Below are positions 1-10,812 of a stretch of DNA of 64,000 nucleotides, in pieces; position 1 is the stretch's first letter, and each line of letters opens with the position of its first letter. Below the pieces are notes generated by a model. The model searched no databases. It worked only from the letters and a program-made list of their open reading frames with translations, and had not been told where the DNA came from. A program made the position numbers and the translations under genes. The stretch comes from Vanessa cardui (lineage: Eukaryota > Arthropoda > Insecta > Lepidoptera > Nymphalidae), in assembly GCF_905220365.1 (NCBI RefSeq), contig NC_061132.1:620001-684000 (forward strand). Reading direction: 5' to 3'.

Positions 1-7
1 CGAAGAG

Positions 8-330
8 AAACTCAAACTCAAACTCAAATAACTTTATTCAATATAGAAGCATTACACTTTCTTATTGATTGTCAATTGAAACACTACCACCGGTTCGGAA
101 AAGAAAATACCCTGACCTGAGAAGAACCGGCGAAAGAAACTCAGCGGGTTTTTTTTATTTTTTGTTTGTCTTATATATTATATAAACATATTATATGAGA
201 TGAAATAGCCAGGAGGCGATCGTTTCATTCCCAAGGTGTGCTATCGATCATAAACTCATTAATTGTATAGTAACCTTTTGCACACAAGCGTTCCTTAATA
301 ATTTTTTTTAATTTAAATTTGAGAGGACTG
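8..330 (-). mobile_element. LINE-D 3' end (CR1-like non-LTR retrotransposon fragment)
   Basis: Read on the minus strand this ends in a short tandem tail (TTTGAG repeats, seen here as CTCAAA from about 9 to 27) instead of poly(A), which is typical of CR1-type elements. It carries the block with ACCGGTTCGGAAAA and CAGCGGG. The C-terminus of the RT open reading frame (ending GYYTINEFMIDSTPWE) lies at 225-310. Fuller copies at 29270-29905 and 44530-45248 share the same 3' end. The 5' part is missing. Confidence 0.75.
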
Positions 331-339
331 AGCTCCAAG

Positions 340-425
340 AAAGGACATAGGCTACTTTTTTTGCCTAACATGTAACAAGCAACCCCTAAAACGCGAGAAA
401 AGCCGCAGGTGACAACTTGTGAAGT
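340..425 (+). repeat. Repeat G fragment
   Basis: Short fragment with the block 'aaggacataggctac', 'tttgcctaacat' and 'gaaaagccgcaggtgac'. The same block recurs at 25195-25345 and 35430-35630 and, inverted, at 54690-54840 and 60100-60240. Class unknown. Confidence 0.55.
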
Positions 426-916
426 ATATTTGGATTTAATTTGATTGTATTTAACGAAACAAATGTATATAGTATATATTCCACGCTGCATACAATCTGA
501 GGTACAATATTGGACGCGACGTGACGAAACTGGTGCAGTAATTGGCTTATACGACTGAGGCTCAGGCTCCAGTTTATAGCTTTTAACATCTAACAATCAA
601 ATTAAAGTGGCTTGTTAACCTTGGGTTTACTGCTCGTAATTTTCAATCGTATTTAACGTTGTATTATATATGAATTTAAAGCTTTAGAAATTATCGATAA
701 ACGATTTGAACCAAATTGGAAGAATAGTACGTTGACAGTAATTTTTTCCCAGGAATTTTATAAAAGAGAAGTAAAAGATCCACATGTCCTGATTGAATAT
801 CGAAACTGTCAACTGTTCTAATTTCTAATCATCAAAATCCTCTATAGGAGATATTAAGTATGACATTACCCTACTCTATACCCTGACAAAATGTCTGTAA
901 AATTTCATAACCGGCT
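426..916. other. AT-rich DNA, nothing recognised
   Basis: No splice-bounded coding exon, RNA gene or known repeat could be supported. Confidence 0.5.
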
Positions 917-1249
917 GAATTGTTAAGAGTCGAGATGGCCCAGTGGTTAGAACGCGTGCATCTTATACCGATGATTGCGGGTTCAAACCCAGGCAAGCAC
1001 CGCTGATTCATGTGCTTAATTTGTCATTATAATTTATCTCGAACTCAGCGGTGAAGGAAAACATCGTGAGGAAACCTTCACGTGACAAATTTCATAGAAA
1101 TTCTACCACATGTGTATTCCACCAACCCGCATTGGAACAGCGTGGTGGAATATGTTCCAAACCTTCTCCTCAAAGGAAGAGGAGGCCTTCAGCCCAGGAG
1201 TGGGAATTTACAGGCTGTTGTTGTTGTTTGTTGTTGTTGAATAGTTAAG
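917..1249 (+). mobile_element. SINE-A, full length, with target-site duplication
   Basis: tRNA-derived SINE. The head has a pol III A box (TGGCCCAGTGG) and a B box (GGTTCAAACCC); the body contains GGTGAAGGAAAACATCGTGA and the 3' end is GGCTGTTGTTGTTG. Flanking copies of GAAT(T/A)GTTAAG at 917-927 and 1239-1249 differ by one base and look like the target-site duplication. This family is the most abundant repeat in the window. It resembles tRNA SINEs described from nymphalid butterflies, but I cannot confirm the family name. Confidence 0.9.
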
Positions 1250-1717
1250 GGGAAGTGTTACAAACAAACCAACTTCCTCGTTTCTAGTGAGGATGTAATC
1301 TTGTATTAAACCATCTCAGTCAATCTTTAACCACAATTCAGCAAATAACTCTGTTACTGTTTGGTAACAATCGGTGAGTGGGTGGTTACCATCCGGTCTA
1401 CGAATCCACCGGTGAGTAACATGTATATATTTATCTTTTTTATGTCCCCCCATCGATAAATCTGACATATAATCGACAATTCGAGACGACGAAACCTTGA
1501 TTCGATTTTTCATCGATTATCTGTCCCGACTCCCGACTTGGAGCGTCTAGAATGATTTGATTAGAATTTTGTGATTAATGAAATGTTTAATAAGTCATTA
1601 ATATTCAATTTAAGAATATTGAAATGTGCTGTGAATCTGTAAATTCAGAATTAAATATTTTTCTCTCATTACTATAAAACAAATTAATGGTAACTAACGT
1701 CCTGTACATTTCCATTA

Positions 1718-1963
1718 AGGAGAGGGTTTAGAACATATTCCACCACGCCGTTCCAATGTGGGTTGGTGGAATGCACACGTGGCAGAATTTCGTTGAAATT
1801 AGACACATGTAGGTTTCATCACGATGTTTTCCTTCACCGCTGAGCACGAGATGAATTATAAAGACAAATTAAGCACATGAAACAGCGGTGCTTGCCTGGG
1901 TTTGAACCCGAAGTCATCGGTTAAGATTCACGCATTCTTACCGCTGGGCCATCTCAGCTCATC
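1718..1963 (-). mobile_element. SINE-A, 3'-truncated copy
   Basis: Inverted SINE-A. The tRNA-like head ends at 1963 (complement of GCTGAGATGGCCCAG), while the 3' end with the GGCTGTT tail is missing. It carries the 'gctgag' head and 'tgtctaatttc' body variant. Confidence 0.85.
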
Positions 1964-3040
1964 AAGTAATACTATTAATACGTTATAGATTAGTACAAAA
2001 AATGATGACCATGTAATTATTTTTCGAAAATAATTGAAGCTTGAAACAAATTTTGATCTCTGTTTTTATTACTTCTCGACTACTACGAAATATATTTTAA
2101 GTGCAATTTACTTTTCGTCATTGCAGCCGTGCGAAACCAAAACCAATCGTTAGTCTATGTATAAATATAAAGCATTACCATTATTTATATTAAAGAAATT
2201 TATGATTTTATTAAGCAGACGTCAGACATGCTATATATTAATTTACCAGATCAAACAGTTTACTAGTCTGTTCAATATCTAATCGAGTTTGTTTGAATTT
2301 CTGTTATTTAGGACCAATATACGCTTGTATAATACTCACTATCTACATATTATAAATATAAATTTTAGTAACTACTGAGTAACTTTTGAGTTTTTAGCCA
2401 GTTCTTCTAGCTAGTAGCTTCACTTAATGTAGTTGTTAAATGACGATTCAAATGTGTTTGTGGTTAAAAACCTACTTGCATTAAGTATATGTTAATTGGT
2501 TTGATTGATTGTTAAAGTTTGGATAGATTGATGCCTGTTAGTCGCTGACACCGAAACAGATAAGATAATAGTCTGGAAAAGCATATAGGTTTTATTTATA
2601 AGGTAATAAAACAATAATAAGTCATAATAAGTATTAACGTGAAGTCCTTTCATATTAGACCGGGAGATGATGACAAAATATTTGGTCATTTGTGCTAGTA
2701 TGGCGGTTCTTCAGGGGTCTAATTACGTAAAGGCAAATTATGGTCATAGAGCTCGCACCGGCGGCCCAATCGTGTGGGCTTTAATCGAACGCGTCGGAAA
2801 AATATCGTGTCTCGAACGATTTGTTCCACAAAAATGCTTGTATTTTCAGATAGTCGAAAAAAAATAAGTAGACGGTAGGGTAATGCCATACTTCTCGGGT
2901 GTGGCTTGCAGCCCGCCATACAAACGCGAATATCTTAATTTTAATAAAACAATTCAACCATTTGTACCAGGTTAATTTTTGGATAGCTAATCATCGTCAA
3001 GTAGCCATTCACGAAAATCACCTTGCTATACTTTTCCGAG
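1964..3040. other. No gene recognised; CpG-rich patch at 2740-2920
   Basis: Mostly AT-rich single-copy-looking DNA. The patch at 2740-2920 has more CpG and is open on both strands, but neither translation resembles a family I know and there is no splice or start context to choose between them. Confidence 0.4.
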
Positions 3041-3042
3041 AT

Positions 3043-3230
3043 TCCGGTCTATATATACAAATACGAATTAAAAATAGTTACTGTATAAGTCTTAATCACT
3101 TACTATGGTAAGAATTCTAGCAGCGTTTCCCCGTTAAATCGCAATTCTGATCCACTGGAGAACGATCAAACGAATCAGCCGTCCGGTCACCAGTGGAAGC
3201 AAAAAGACGTTATGCTTTTTAGCGCCACTT
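3043..3230 (+). repeat. Repeat F copy 1
   Basis: Shares a long diverged stretch with 51723-51905: 'tctatatatacaaata', 'agttactgtataa', 'cgcaattc.gatcc.ctgg', 'cc.gtcaccagtgga'. Class unknown; two copies in the window. Confidence 0.6.
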
Positions 3231-4636
3231 CTCCAAGAGCCAAGTGTTTTGACAGCAAATGGGACAAAAAAGAAATTTGACATAAGATACGAATATTTGG
3301 ATTGTTCTTTTGCTTCTGCTTTTTTTTAGCATTTACTCTCCCACCTGAAGCTACGAGCAGACAAGAGTAATATACAATATAATGACCTATTTTTATTTAA
3401 ATGTGAAAACTATCAACGCGGAATTGTTCGTGGATGGTGATAGAGTACTATTTTTGTTTAACCTTTAACCTTCCACCTTTTTTCAATGTCCAGTGAAATG
3501 GGGCGTAAAAGCTATCTTATTTTATATTATTAACGACTTGAAAAAAAAGTTGATCGTCAATTGGTCTTTATTTTTATCCGGATGAAATTCTCGCCAGATT
3601 AAAGAATTTGGTAACTTTTTTTTATCACATATGTAAGTATTCTTTTGATAAAGCCGATTTAAGATGACGTAAACTCCGTTCCAGCGTCTATCATTCAAAA
3701 AAGTCAAATTATCTAGCAGGGTTGTTTGTAAAAAACAATATTTAAAATATTTATATTCAAGCAACTTCTTTTTTTGAAGAGCAGTTTTCGTAATTTTGTA
3801 AAAAAAAGTTATCATTAAAGTTACCGTTATTTTCAGCATTAACAGCCCGTAGTCTGATAATTGGGAGTAGAATAGATGTGCCTCGGAGAGCATAGTCGTT
3901 GGTATTGCGGCTTAACACTTTCCGTTGGGATTTGCTATACCATCGGATTAAGAGAATGATGAATCAAAAAGTATACCTGTGTTTACACTGTGATATGAGC
4001 AACACCTATTCACTTCAATAGAAGCTAGTATTACTTGGTCATTAAAACAAAATACATTTGATACAATTCGGTGTGCTTTGAAAGTATCTTCAGTAATACT
4101 AATTAAATACAACAAGTATCTCATTTGCAATACTTTCTCGTACTCTAGTCCTCGAAACGAGGTTTCGGAATGTCACATTTGTAAGCAAGGATTTGTGCCT
4201 ACAAGCAAGAACCATCGTACTAGATGGTAATGGTGATTTCCTAAAGGTCAGCTTTCCGATGGTTAGAAGAAAATTCTGAAGTTAACAGTCACATGAGATT
4301 AATGAGTGCTATATTGGCGAGGTAAAATTCCTTCCCCCGCTAAGAAGCAGGTCTGGCCTCTCCTAGGACCCATTATTATTGCAAATATTCACAAACAAAA
4401 CTTAAGACAAACTTTAGACGGATGGAGTGATAAGCTACCTGATGGTAAGTGGTCACCATCATGACAAAGACATTGGTATTACGAGAAATATTAATGTTTT
4501 CTTACATTACCCAAGTATCATCACCTTTTTGAACTTTGATGATAGATATATCATGTAAGCGACTGTCAATGGACACCTTGTGGCTGTTTTAACAATCGCT
4601 CGCTCAAACGAACAACAATACTAATATATAATAGGG
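3231..4636. other. No gene recognised; degenerate repeat B at 4425-4530
   Basis: AT-rich. At 4425-4530 the words 'acctgatggtaagtgg' and 'tcaccatca' followed by 'agaaatattaa' mark a decayed minus-strand copy of repeat B. No other feature is supported. Confidence 0.4.
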
Positions 4637-4742
4637 ATTGCCGAAATGGCCCAGTGATTAGAACGCGTGCAACTTAACCGATAGTCACGGGTTCAAACCC
4701 AGGGAAGCACCTCTGAATTATAATATGCTTAATTTCTGTCTG
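4637..4742 (+). mobile_element. SINE-A head fragment
   Basis: Only the tRNA-like 5' part is present (A box TGGCCCAGTG, B box GGTTCAAACCC, then 'atgcttaatttctgtctg'). The body is absent. Confidence 0.8.
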
Positions 4743-4914
4743 TTGATGTTGATGGATGATGCGAATGTATATTTGTTTGGATTAAATGCGATCTTTTCAG
4801 TTGAAATCTCAGCCTTTAATTAGACCAGTGAATTAGCACAAAATGCGATTAAATCGTACCAGTGTTATCTGACTTATATTTTCCAAAATTTACGAAAATC
4901 CCTGTTTCAACCGA

Positions 4915-5239
4915 AATAATCAATATACAACAACAGCCTGTAAATTCCCACTGCTGGGCTCAAGGCCTCCTCTCCGTTTGAGGAGAAGGTTTTGGAACAT
5001 ATTCCACCACGCTGTTCCAATGCGGGTTGGTGGAATACACATGTGGCAGAATTTCTGTGAAATTTGTCACATGCAGGTTTCCTCATGATGTTTTCCTTCA
5101 CCGCTGAGCACGAGATGAATTATAAAAATAAATTAAGCACATGAATCAGCGGTGCCTGCCTCGGTTTGAACCCGCAATCATCGGTTAAGATGCACGCGTT
5201 CTAACCACTAGGCCATCTCGACTCCTCAATAATCAATAT
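4915..5239 (-). mobile_element. SINE-A, full length, with 12-bp target-site duplication
   Basis: Inverted full SINE-A, from the CAACAACAGCCTG tail complement to the head ending CCATCTCGACTC. AATAATCAATAT at 4915-4926 is repeated exactly at 5228-5239, so the insertion boundaries are clear and the copy is fairly young. Confidence 0.92.
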
Positions 5240-5699
5240 GTTTAGATTTAATTGTATAATGTTTTTGCTTAGTACGCAAACTTTTTAAAAGACGAAATCG
5301 TAGTCCAATCGCTTATCAGGCGAACAGCTGCGATACTATGCTACTTTTAAATTAGAGAAATGGGATAAGTACTCCGAAAGATCACATTAATTTGTTTCAT
5401 TGCTGGCACCGTTACATTGTGTCACCGTAAATTAAACCATATCAATATTCAGCTAAGGATCTGTTTTCATTGCATTTCCTAGTAGTTATATCGTGATTTT
5501 ATCAAAATCAGACATTTAGAAAAGACGAAATATATCCAAATGGACGAGCAATGTTCTACGTATGAATTTGTTTTCAAATATATTATTAAATTGTCTTTAA
5601 AGATATAACATTGACTCTTGAAAGTTGAGCAAGGTAGTACAAATTAAAAAGAATATCAAAAAAAAATTGTTAATAAGAAAAGACTAGAAATATTGTCAA

Positions 5700-5925
5700 A
5701 TAAATTTTTCACGATGAAAGTACCGGCAAACAGTAGTACTCAATATTATTGTGTTCTGAGTTGAAAGGTGAGTGAGCCAGTGTAGCTTGGAGCACAAGGA
5801 ACATAACATCTCAGTTCTTTATGTGTTGATTGATGGCAAACATATAATAGAGCCATTGTATCTGGGGTGGTAACCACTCACCATCAGGTGGGGTATGACT
5901 CGTCCGCCTCACCATCTCAAAAAAA
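5700..5925 (+). repeat. Repeat B, degenerate copy
   Basis: Diverged but collinear with repeat B: 'acagtagtactcaata', 'tgtgttctgagttgaaa', 'gtgagtgagccagtgta', 'acataacatct', 'caccatcaggtgg', 'ctcgtccgcc'. Confidence 0.7.
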
Positions 5926-6474
5926 CGAAAATATTTCAATTTAGAAAATTTAAAAGTAGGTCGCGTTCAAAATAAATAACCCAAACTTACCATACTATTT
6001 TGAAAATATCACCGTAACCACTTCCCAGGCAAGATTAACTATAAACAATGATAACAATTACATCACTGAATGCAAAAAGATAATGAACGATCTTGACAGT
6101 TTCTGGAATAAATACGGTATTTATTTGATCGTTAATGTCTAAACAGCACTGCACTTATTTTAGAGATGTGAAAAATTTTTTGTTAAATATTACAAGTACG
6201 CGGTGTTCAATCGTTCTGCGCCTGCGCCGACTAACTCGATATAACAGCATTGGTTCTTGTGATAGCATAGATTAAACAAATAGAACTGCTAAGTAATACT
6301 TCGTACATTTCCATCTTTTGATCGAGATGATGCTAATTGTCTTAAAATCATAACATTTGCTGTTCTTAAATAAACATTAATTATTATGAACAAAAATACC
6401 ATTGTTTTTTATCATAAACCTTTTCATAAATCTTTTTACATATACATACCATCTGTTACCATCTCAATAGACAA

Positions 6475-6745
6475 TGGTGATGTTAATATTAACGATTCTT
6501 TACCAGCTCCACCAACCTTGGGAAATAAATGTTATATCCATAGTGCCTGTAGTTAAACTGGTTTCACCCCTCAAATCGGAACACAACAACGGAAAAAGTT
6601 CATTAGTTATCAATGTTGTCTTGGGCCTGGGTGTTTATGGTAGCGTTACTACTCTTACTTCTGATTTTCCATAACACAAGTGCTTTAGCTAACATTGGGA
6701 TCAGATAAATGTATGTGATGTTGTCCAATATATATATAGCGGCAC
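6475..6745. repeat. Repeat B fragment (-) joined to a SINE-C 3' fragment (+)
   Basis: 6475-6600 is a minus-strand piece of repeat B ('ccaccaaccttggga' to 'atcggaacacaac'). 6608-6745 is the 3' part of SINE-C ('ttgtcttgggcctggg', 'gattttccataacaca', 'atgtgatgttgtccaa'). The junction suggests one inserted beside or into the other. Confidence 0.65.
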
Positions 6746-7064
6746 ATCTGCTTTTAACGCAATTCTGTGTCGGTCTCCGCTAATAATAGTGCGCGTGCGA
6801 TGGTGGTTGTATCAGTTTAGTTTTTATTGTAGACCGCGCAGTCTTGAGTATTTCGGGCATTCGGTAGCTCACGCACTAACCGCTTGCAGCGATGTATGGG
6901 ATTAGGTCATAAGATTTAATTGCAATCATATTTACATTTATTTGACAAGAATAATCGTAGAATTCATATTTATTTAAACATCCATATCACGTCCATGTAA
7001 CGCAATGAGTTATACGCGTTCGTTTATCGTATGCCAGCATCTTTCAAAACTTATAGCCTCAATA

Positions 7065-7185
7065 AGGGTTGGGTTGGGATGAGACACATGCAGGTTGCCT
7101 TACCATGTTTTCCATAGAGATGAATTATAAACAAATTAAGCACATGAATATTCACTAATGCTTGCCTGGATTTGAGCCTCAGCAT
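7065..7185 (-). mobile_element. SINE-A, decayed fragment
   Basis: Minus-strand remnant: 'gagacacatgcaggtt', 'catgttttcc', 'gagatgaattataaac', 'aaattaagcacatgaa', 'gcttgcctgg'. Head and tail are lost. Confidence 0.7.
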
Positions 7186-7504
7186 ATACTACTATACTAT
7201 TTATATTTTACTATTTTTTTCCCTTTAATCCCTTATAAATTTGGTGAAATGTGGAACATTCTTCTTAGTGTAGCGTGACAAGTAGGTCTTGAGATGCGAT
7301 CGATCTCTTTGTTTGTATACTCGGGAAATAGAATTCCCGTATCAACATACAAATGGAATCGTGTCGCTGTATTTTCAAGAAAAATCACCAATACGTTTTA
7401 CGTTTTAAAGCTAAATAGAATAAAAACGATTCTTGGTAGATGTATTGAACTATCTTCAATCTTCTTCAACCATTTTATTTCACCTCATTTACAGCAATAT
7501 AAAT

Positions 7505-7695
7505 ACATAAATATTTAATAAAAAAGCGTGGAGTTAATACCTGTTGACTTCCAAGCAAGATATATTAATTTAAATAATTGTATTAACTAACATGACTTTG
7601 TATTTTTTAAATGTTGAAAAAGAGTAACTACTGAGTTTCTTGCCGGTTCTTCTCGGTAGAATCTACTTTCCGAACCGGTGGTAGCTCCCAATAAT
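7505..7695 (+). mobile_element. LINE-E 3' fragment
   Basis: Matches the LINE-E 3' region seen at 38655-38995 and, inverted, at 27231-27827: 'aaaaaagcgtggagtta', 'cctgttgacttcca', 'aaaagagtaactactg', 'ttgccggttcttctcgg', 'ccgaaccggtggtagct'. Truncated at both ends. Confidence 0.75.
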
Positions 7696-8984
7696 TTCAT
7701 CCAAGCCTCATAATAAATCTGCTAATAACTGCTAGACCAATGCATTCATAAAATACACTCGGATAAACTAAACTAAGATCGAAGATAAAATAGATCAACA
7801 ATAGAAAAATAAATTCATCAAGTGTAAGTTACGATTCAGGACCGCATAGATATTTGCGGGAATAGCCAATTCGATTTTATTACGTCTTCAGAAACTTTTA
7901 CGTCGCACTCGGCGTCCCAATGAAACCCTCATTCCGCTTTTTGATTGGCGCAGTATGTTCACTACTACTATTTCTGAGGGAAATATGAATTTTTACTTCT
8001 TTTATGATACTAGAAAGATGGCCACTTAAAAAGTTCCCGTTTGACAAAAAATTGTGAGAAAAATTCAATGTTGAATGAGTGACTTTTTATTATAATCGAT
8101 CGCATCAAAATTGGATGAAAGAAATTGTCATAAAAGGACTGCTTGTTCTTTTATGACGATTTAAAGATAAATGAAACCGTTTTAAAAATAAATATTAAAC
8201 CGCAATCATAGTCTTATTTTTTTATGTCTAATAATTGTTATCCATAAAAAAGATATTCATTCATGTATTTTTTTATTATTTTAATTTAAGCGTACATAAC
8301 TCTCAAATGCATACACAAGGTATTTTGTTAGAAAAAAATAATTTCGTTACGACATTTTATTTAAAATTAAAGCATTACTAATAGTAACAAGACACAATCA
8401 TCTATCGAGTATATAATAATTTTATATAATATATATAAGTACAGTGTGCATGTACTTTTAAACTGTTTTCGGTAGAATATTATTCAGAGTGCGTTGACAC
8501 ACAGACCGAATTACTTGCTTACTTACTTATTTAGTCGAAATAATATTATTTAAACCTTTATATTTGCAACACACTTTAAGCTGCCGAGTTAATTTTCCTT
8601 TTAACGCACGAAGAAACACTTCGTAGATTAATCGCGCATTTATCAGTTGTACAAAAAAGATAAATTACAGACACAGAAAAAATAAACAATAAATACAATA
8701 AATCAAGCCGAGGATTATTCTATTTTAAGCACTGATAAAAGTTTATACAGAAAAATTTGTATTCAGCGATTATATCGGTGTTATTAATGTACCCGAATTT
8801 GTCATACCCACTAGGGCTGACAATTTAAAGGAAAATATTTCCCTTTAATAAACATTCTTAATAGTTAACTATATAGCTGGATAATCATTTTATTTTAAAT
8901 TCCACAACAGCGATTTTTATGTCACTTTCTGCTTTGCACAAGCACTCTGTGGAACGAGTTTTCGCCGGCGGTTTTTCCGAACTG
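7696..8984. other. No gene recognised
   Basis: Very AT-rich and without long open frames. I see no motif that can be named. Confidence 0.5.
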
Positions 8985-9135
8985 ATACGATTTGCTTAGG
9001 AACCTTCAAGAAAAAAGCTTACTCTAAGCGTACACATTTCTTAATGGCAGGCAACGCAAGTCCACTAGTGTTGTAGATGTTCTTGGGTGATAGTGGTCAT
9101 TTTCCATCAGGTAAGGCTTCTGCTCGTTTCGTAAA
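8985..9135 (+). repeat. Repeat H, degenerate copy
   Basis: Pattern 'aaccttcaagaaaa', 'ggcaggcaacgca', 'gtgttgtagatgttc', 'ttttccatcaggtaag', 'ctgctcgtttc'. Better copies lie at 37475-37625 and 44065-44172. Class unknown. Confidence 0.55.
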
Positions 9136-9159
9136 AAGAAAAATTAATTAAATGAAGTA

Positions 9160-9455
9160 CAGTCTACTTGGTGGTAGGGCTTTGTGCAAGCCCGTCTGGG
9201 TAGGCACCACCCACTCATCAGTTATTCTACCGCCAAATAACAGTACTCAGTATTGTTGTGTTCCGGTCTAAAGGGTGAGTGAGCCAGTGTAACTACAGGT
9301 ACAAGGGACATAACATCTTAGTTCCCAAGGTTGGTGGCGCATTAACGATGTAAGGAATAGTTAATATTTCTTACAGCGTCATTGTCTATGGGTGATGGTG
9401 ACCACTTACCATCAGGTGGCTCGTATGCTCGTCCGCCAACCTATACTAAGTATAA
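9160..9455 (+). repeat. Repeat B, near-complete copy
   Basis: Runs from ACTTGGTGGTAGGGCTTTG to CTCGTCCGCCAACCTAT with little decay, ending just 5' of the mariner. It is one of the best copies with those at 25560-25831, 51100-51395 and 61283-61578. No open frame. I did not find clear target duplications, so the class stays open. Confidence 0.8.
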
Positions 9456-9550
9456 AAAAAAAGTCAGGGAAAGAAAAGGTTCGTCACCTTAAGGTCTATT
9501 TTCGTGTGCTCAGTATGAGCGATAATCTGCTTTACCGATCGAGAATATAA

Positions 9551-10812
9551 TAGGTTGGGGAAAAAGTTTCTTCGTATTTTATATGAAAATTCAAAAAGTT
9601 TTTTTTTATAGTTTATTTACATTTGACTATAGTATATAGGTGCCATTTTGTTCCATAACTTTTTGCCATCTTGTTGGTAGTGACATGATCCCTTTGCTGT
9701 AAAAAATTTGGTGCTTCTGATCGAAAAACTGCGACAAGTGGTTTTGGCAGTCCTCTCGTGATGTTAACCTGACACTGCCTAAGGAATTCTGCAGAGACCG
9801 AAACAGATGAAAATCTGAAGGTGCAAGGTCAGGACTATACGGAGGCTGCATTAATACCTCCCAGCCAAACTCTCGTAATTTTTGTTGAGTGGCTAAAGAT
9901 GTGTGAGGTCTAGCGTTGTCATGGTGAAAAACCACACCCCTTCTGTTGATCAATTCTGGCCGCTTTCTCTCAATTTCTTGCTTCAATCTCATCAATTGTT
10001 CGCAATACAGTTCTGAATCGATGGTCCTGCCGGGCGGTAACAGCTCATAATGAATTATGCCCTTCCAATCCCACCATACACACAGCATTACCTTGTTGCG
10101 AGTTAATCCGGGTTTTGCCACAGTCTGTGAAGCTTGACCGGCCTTTGACCACGATCTTTTTCGCACGTTCTTGTCGTATGTGATCCACTTTTCATCACCA
10201 GTTATCAGCTTCTTCAAAAATGGTTCGGTTTCATTATGTCGTAATAAAGAATCACAAATGAGTACACGGTTCATTAGGTTTCTTTCAGTGAGTTCATGAG
10301 GCACCCATATATCGAGCTTTTTTGTGTACCCAGCTTTATTCAAATGAGTCAAAACCGTTTTGTGGTCAATTGCCAGTTCTTCAGCTACATCGTAACTACT
10401 AATATGCCGATTTTGCTCCACTTTTTCAAAAATGGCATCAATTTTGTCCGTAACAGGGCGACCAGAGCGAGATGCGGCTTGAAAACGCTTAAACCAAACT
10501 TGCGCTACTCTCACAGATACTGCATTAGGTCCATAAACATCACAAATTTTTTTCGCGGCTTGAGTTGCATTTTTACCTTTTTTATAGTAAAATTTTAAAA
10601 TGTATCGAATTTCTTCTTTAGATTCACTCATTTTAACAACAACAAATACAAATGAAAATCACACAAATTCCTAATTTGAATTTGGAAGTGCCTTCTTTAA
10701 AATTAAAACTTTTTAATGATACCAAAGCCAGCCAGATACAAATGGTATAGCCAAAGAGATTTTATTACAAGTTCATACATACTATATGCGAAAAGACTTT
10801 TTCCCCAACCTA
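9551..10812. mobile_element. Mariner (Tc1/mariner) transposon, apparently complete
   Basis: Terminal inverted repeats are visible: the left end starts TAGGTTGGGGAAAAAGT at 9551 and the right end reads ACTTTTTCCCCAACCTA to 10812. TA dinucleotides stand at both outer borders (9551-9552 and 10811-10812), as expected from TA target duplication. About 1.26 kb, the usual mariner size, with one long open frame on the minus strand. The inner parts of the repeats diverge slightly. Confidence 0.93.
9627..10631 (-). CDS. Mariner transposase, 334 aa, open frame
   Basis: DNA-cutting and joining enzyme of the surrounding mariner; acts in the nucleus on the element's inverted repeats. The N-terminal helix-turn-helix region covers roughly residues 1-105, followed by WVPHEL (109-114). 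The catalytic triad is D146 (TGDEKW), D238 (HHDNARPH) and D273 (YSPDLAPSD), with 34 residues between the last two, i.e. the mariner DD34D signature. There is no stop or frameshift. The start ATG lies just inside the right inverted repeat. One oddity: the linker before RSGRP (residues 51-58) looks some ten residues shorter than in typical mariner proteins, which may be a deletion affecting DNA binding. By overall look it belongs nearer the cecropia/mellifera-type lineages than irritans, but that is tentative. Confidence 0.93.
   Translation of the reverse strand: MSESKEEIRYILKFYYKKGKNATQAAKKICDVYGPNAVSVRVAQVWFKRFQAASRSGRPVTDKIDAIFEKVEQNRHISSYDVAEELAIDHKTVLTHLNKAGYTKKLDIWVPHELTERNLMNRVLICDSLLRHNETEPFLKKLITGDEKWITYDKNVRKRSWSKAGQASQTVAKPGLTRNKVMLCVWWDWKGIIHYELLPPGRTIDSELYCEQLMRLKQEIERKRPELINRRGVVFHHDNARPHTSLATQQKLREFGWEVLMQPPYSPDLAPSDFHLFRSLQNSLGSVRLTSREDCQNHLSQFFDQKHQIFYSKGIMSLPTRWQKVMEQNGTYIL

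Noticed and set aside
927..1010. tRNA gene at the SINE-A head, and similarly at SINE-C heads
   Set aside because: A and B boxes are present but no cloverleaf with acceptor stem is maintained and the sequences continue into the SINE body.
1051..1248. Open frame starting MKENIVRKP, repeated at 4907, 16760, 18955 and 49138
   Set aside because: It is the SINE-A body read in one frame; the same translation recurs wherever the SINE does.
10296..10598. Plus-strand 100-codon frame within the mariner
   Set aside because: Opposite-strand shadow of the transposase.
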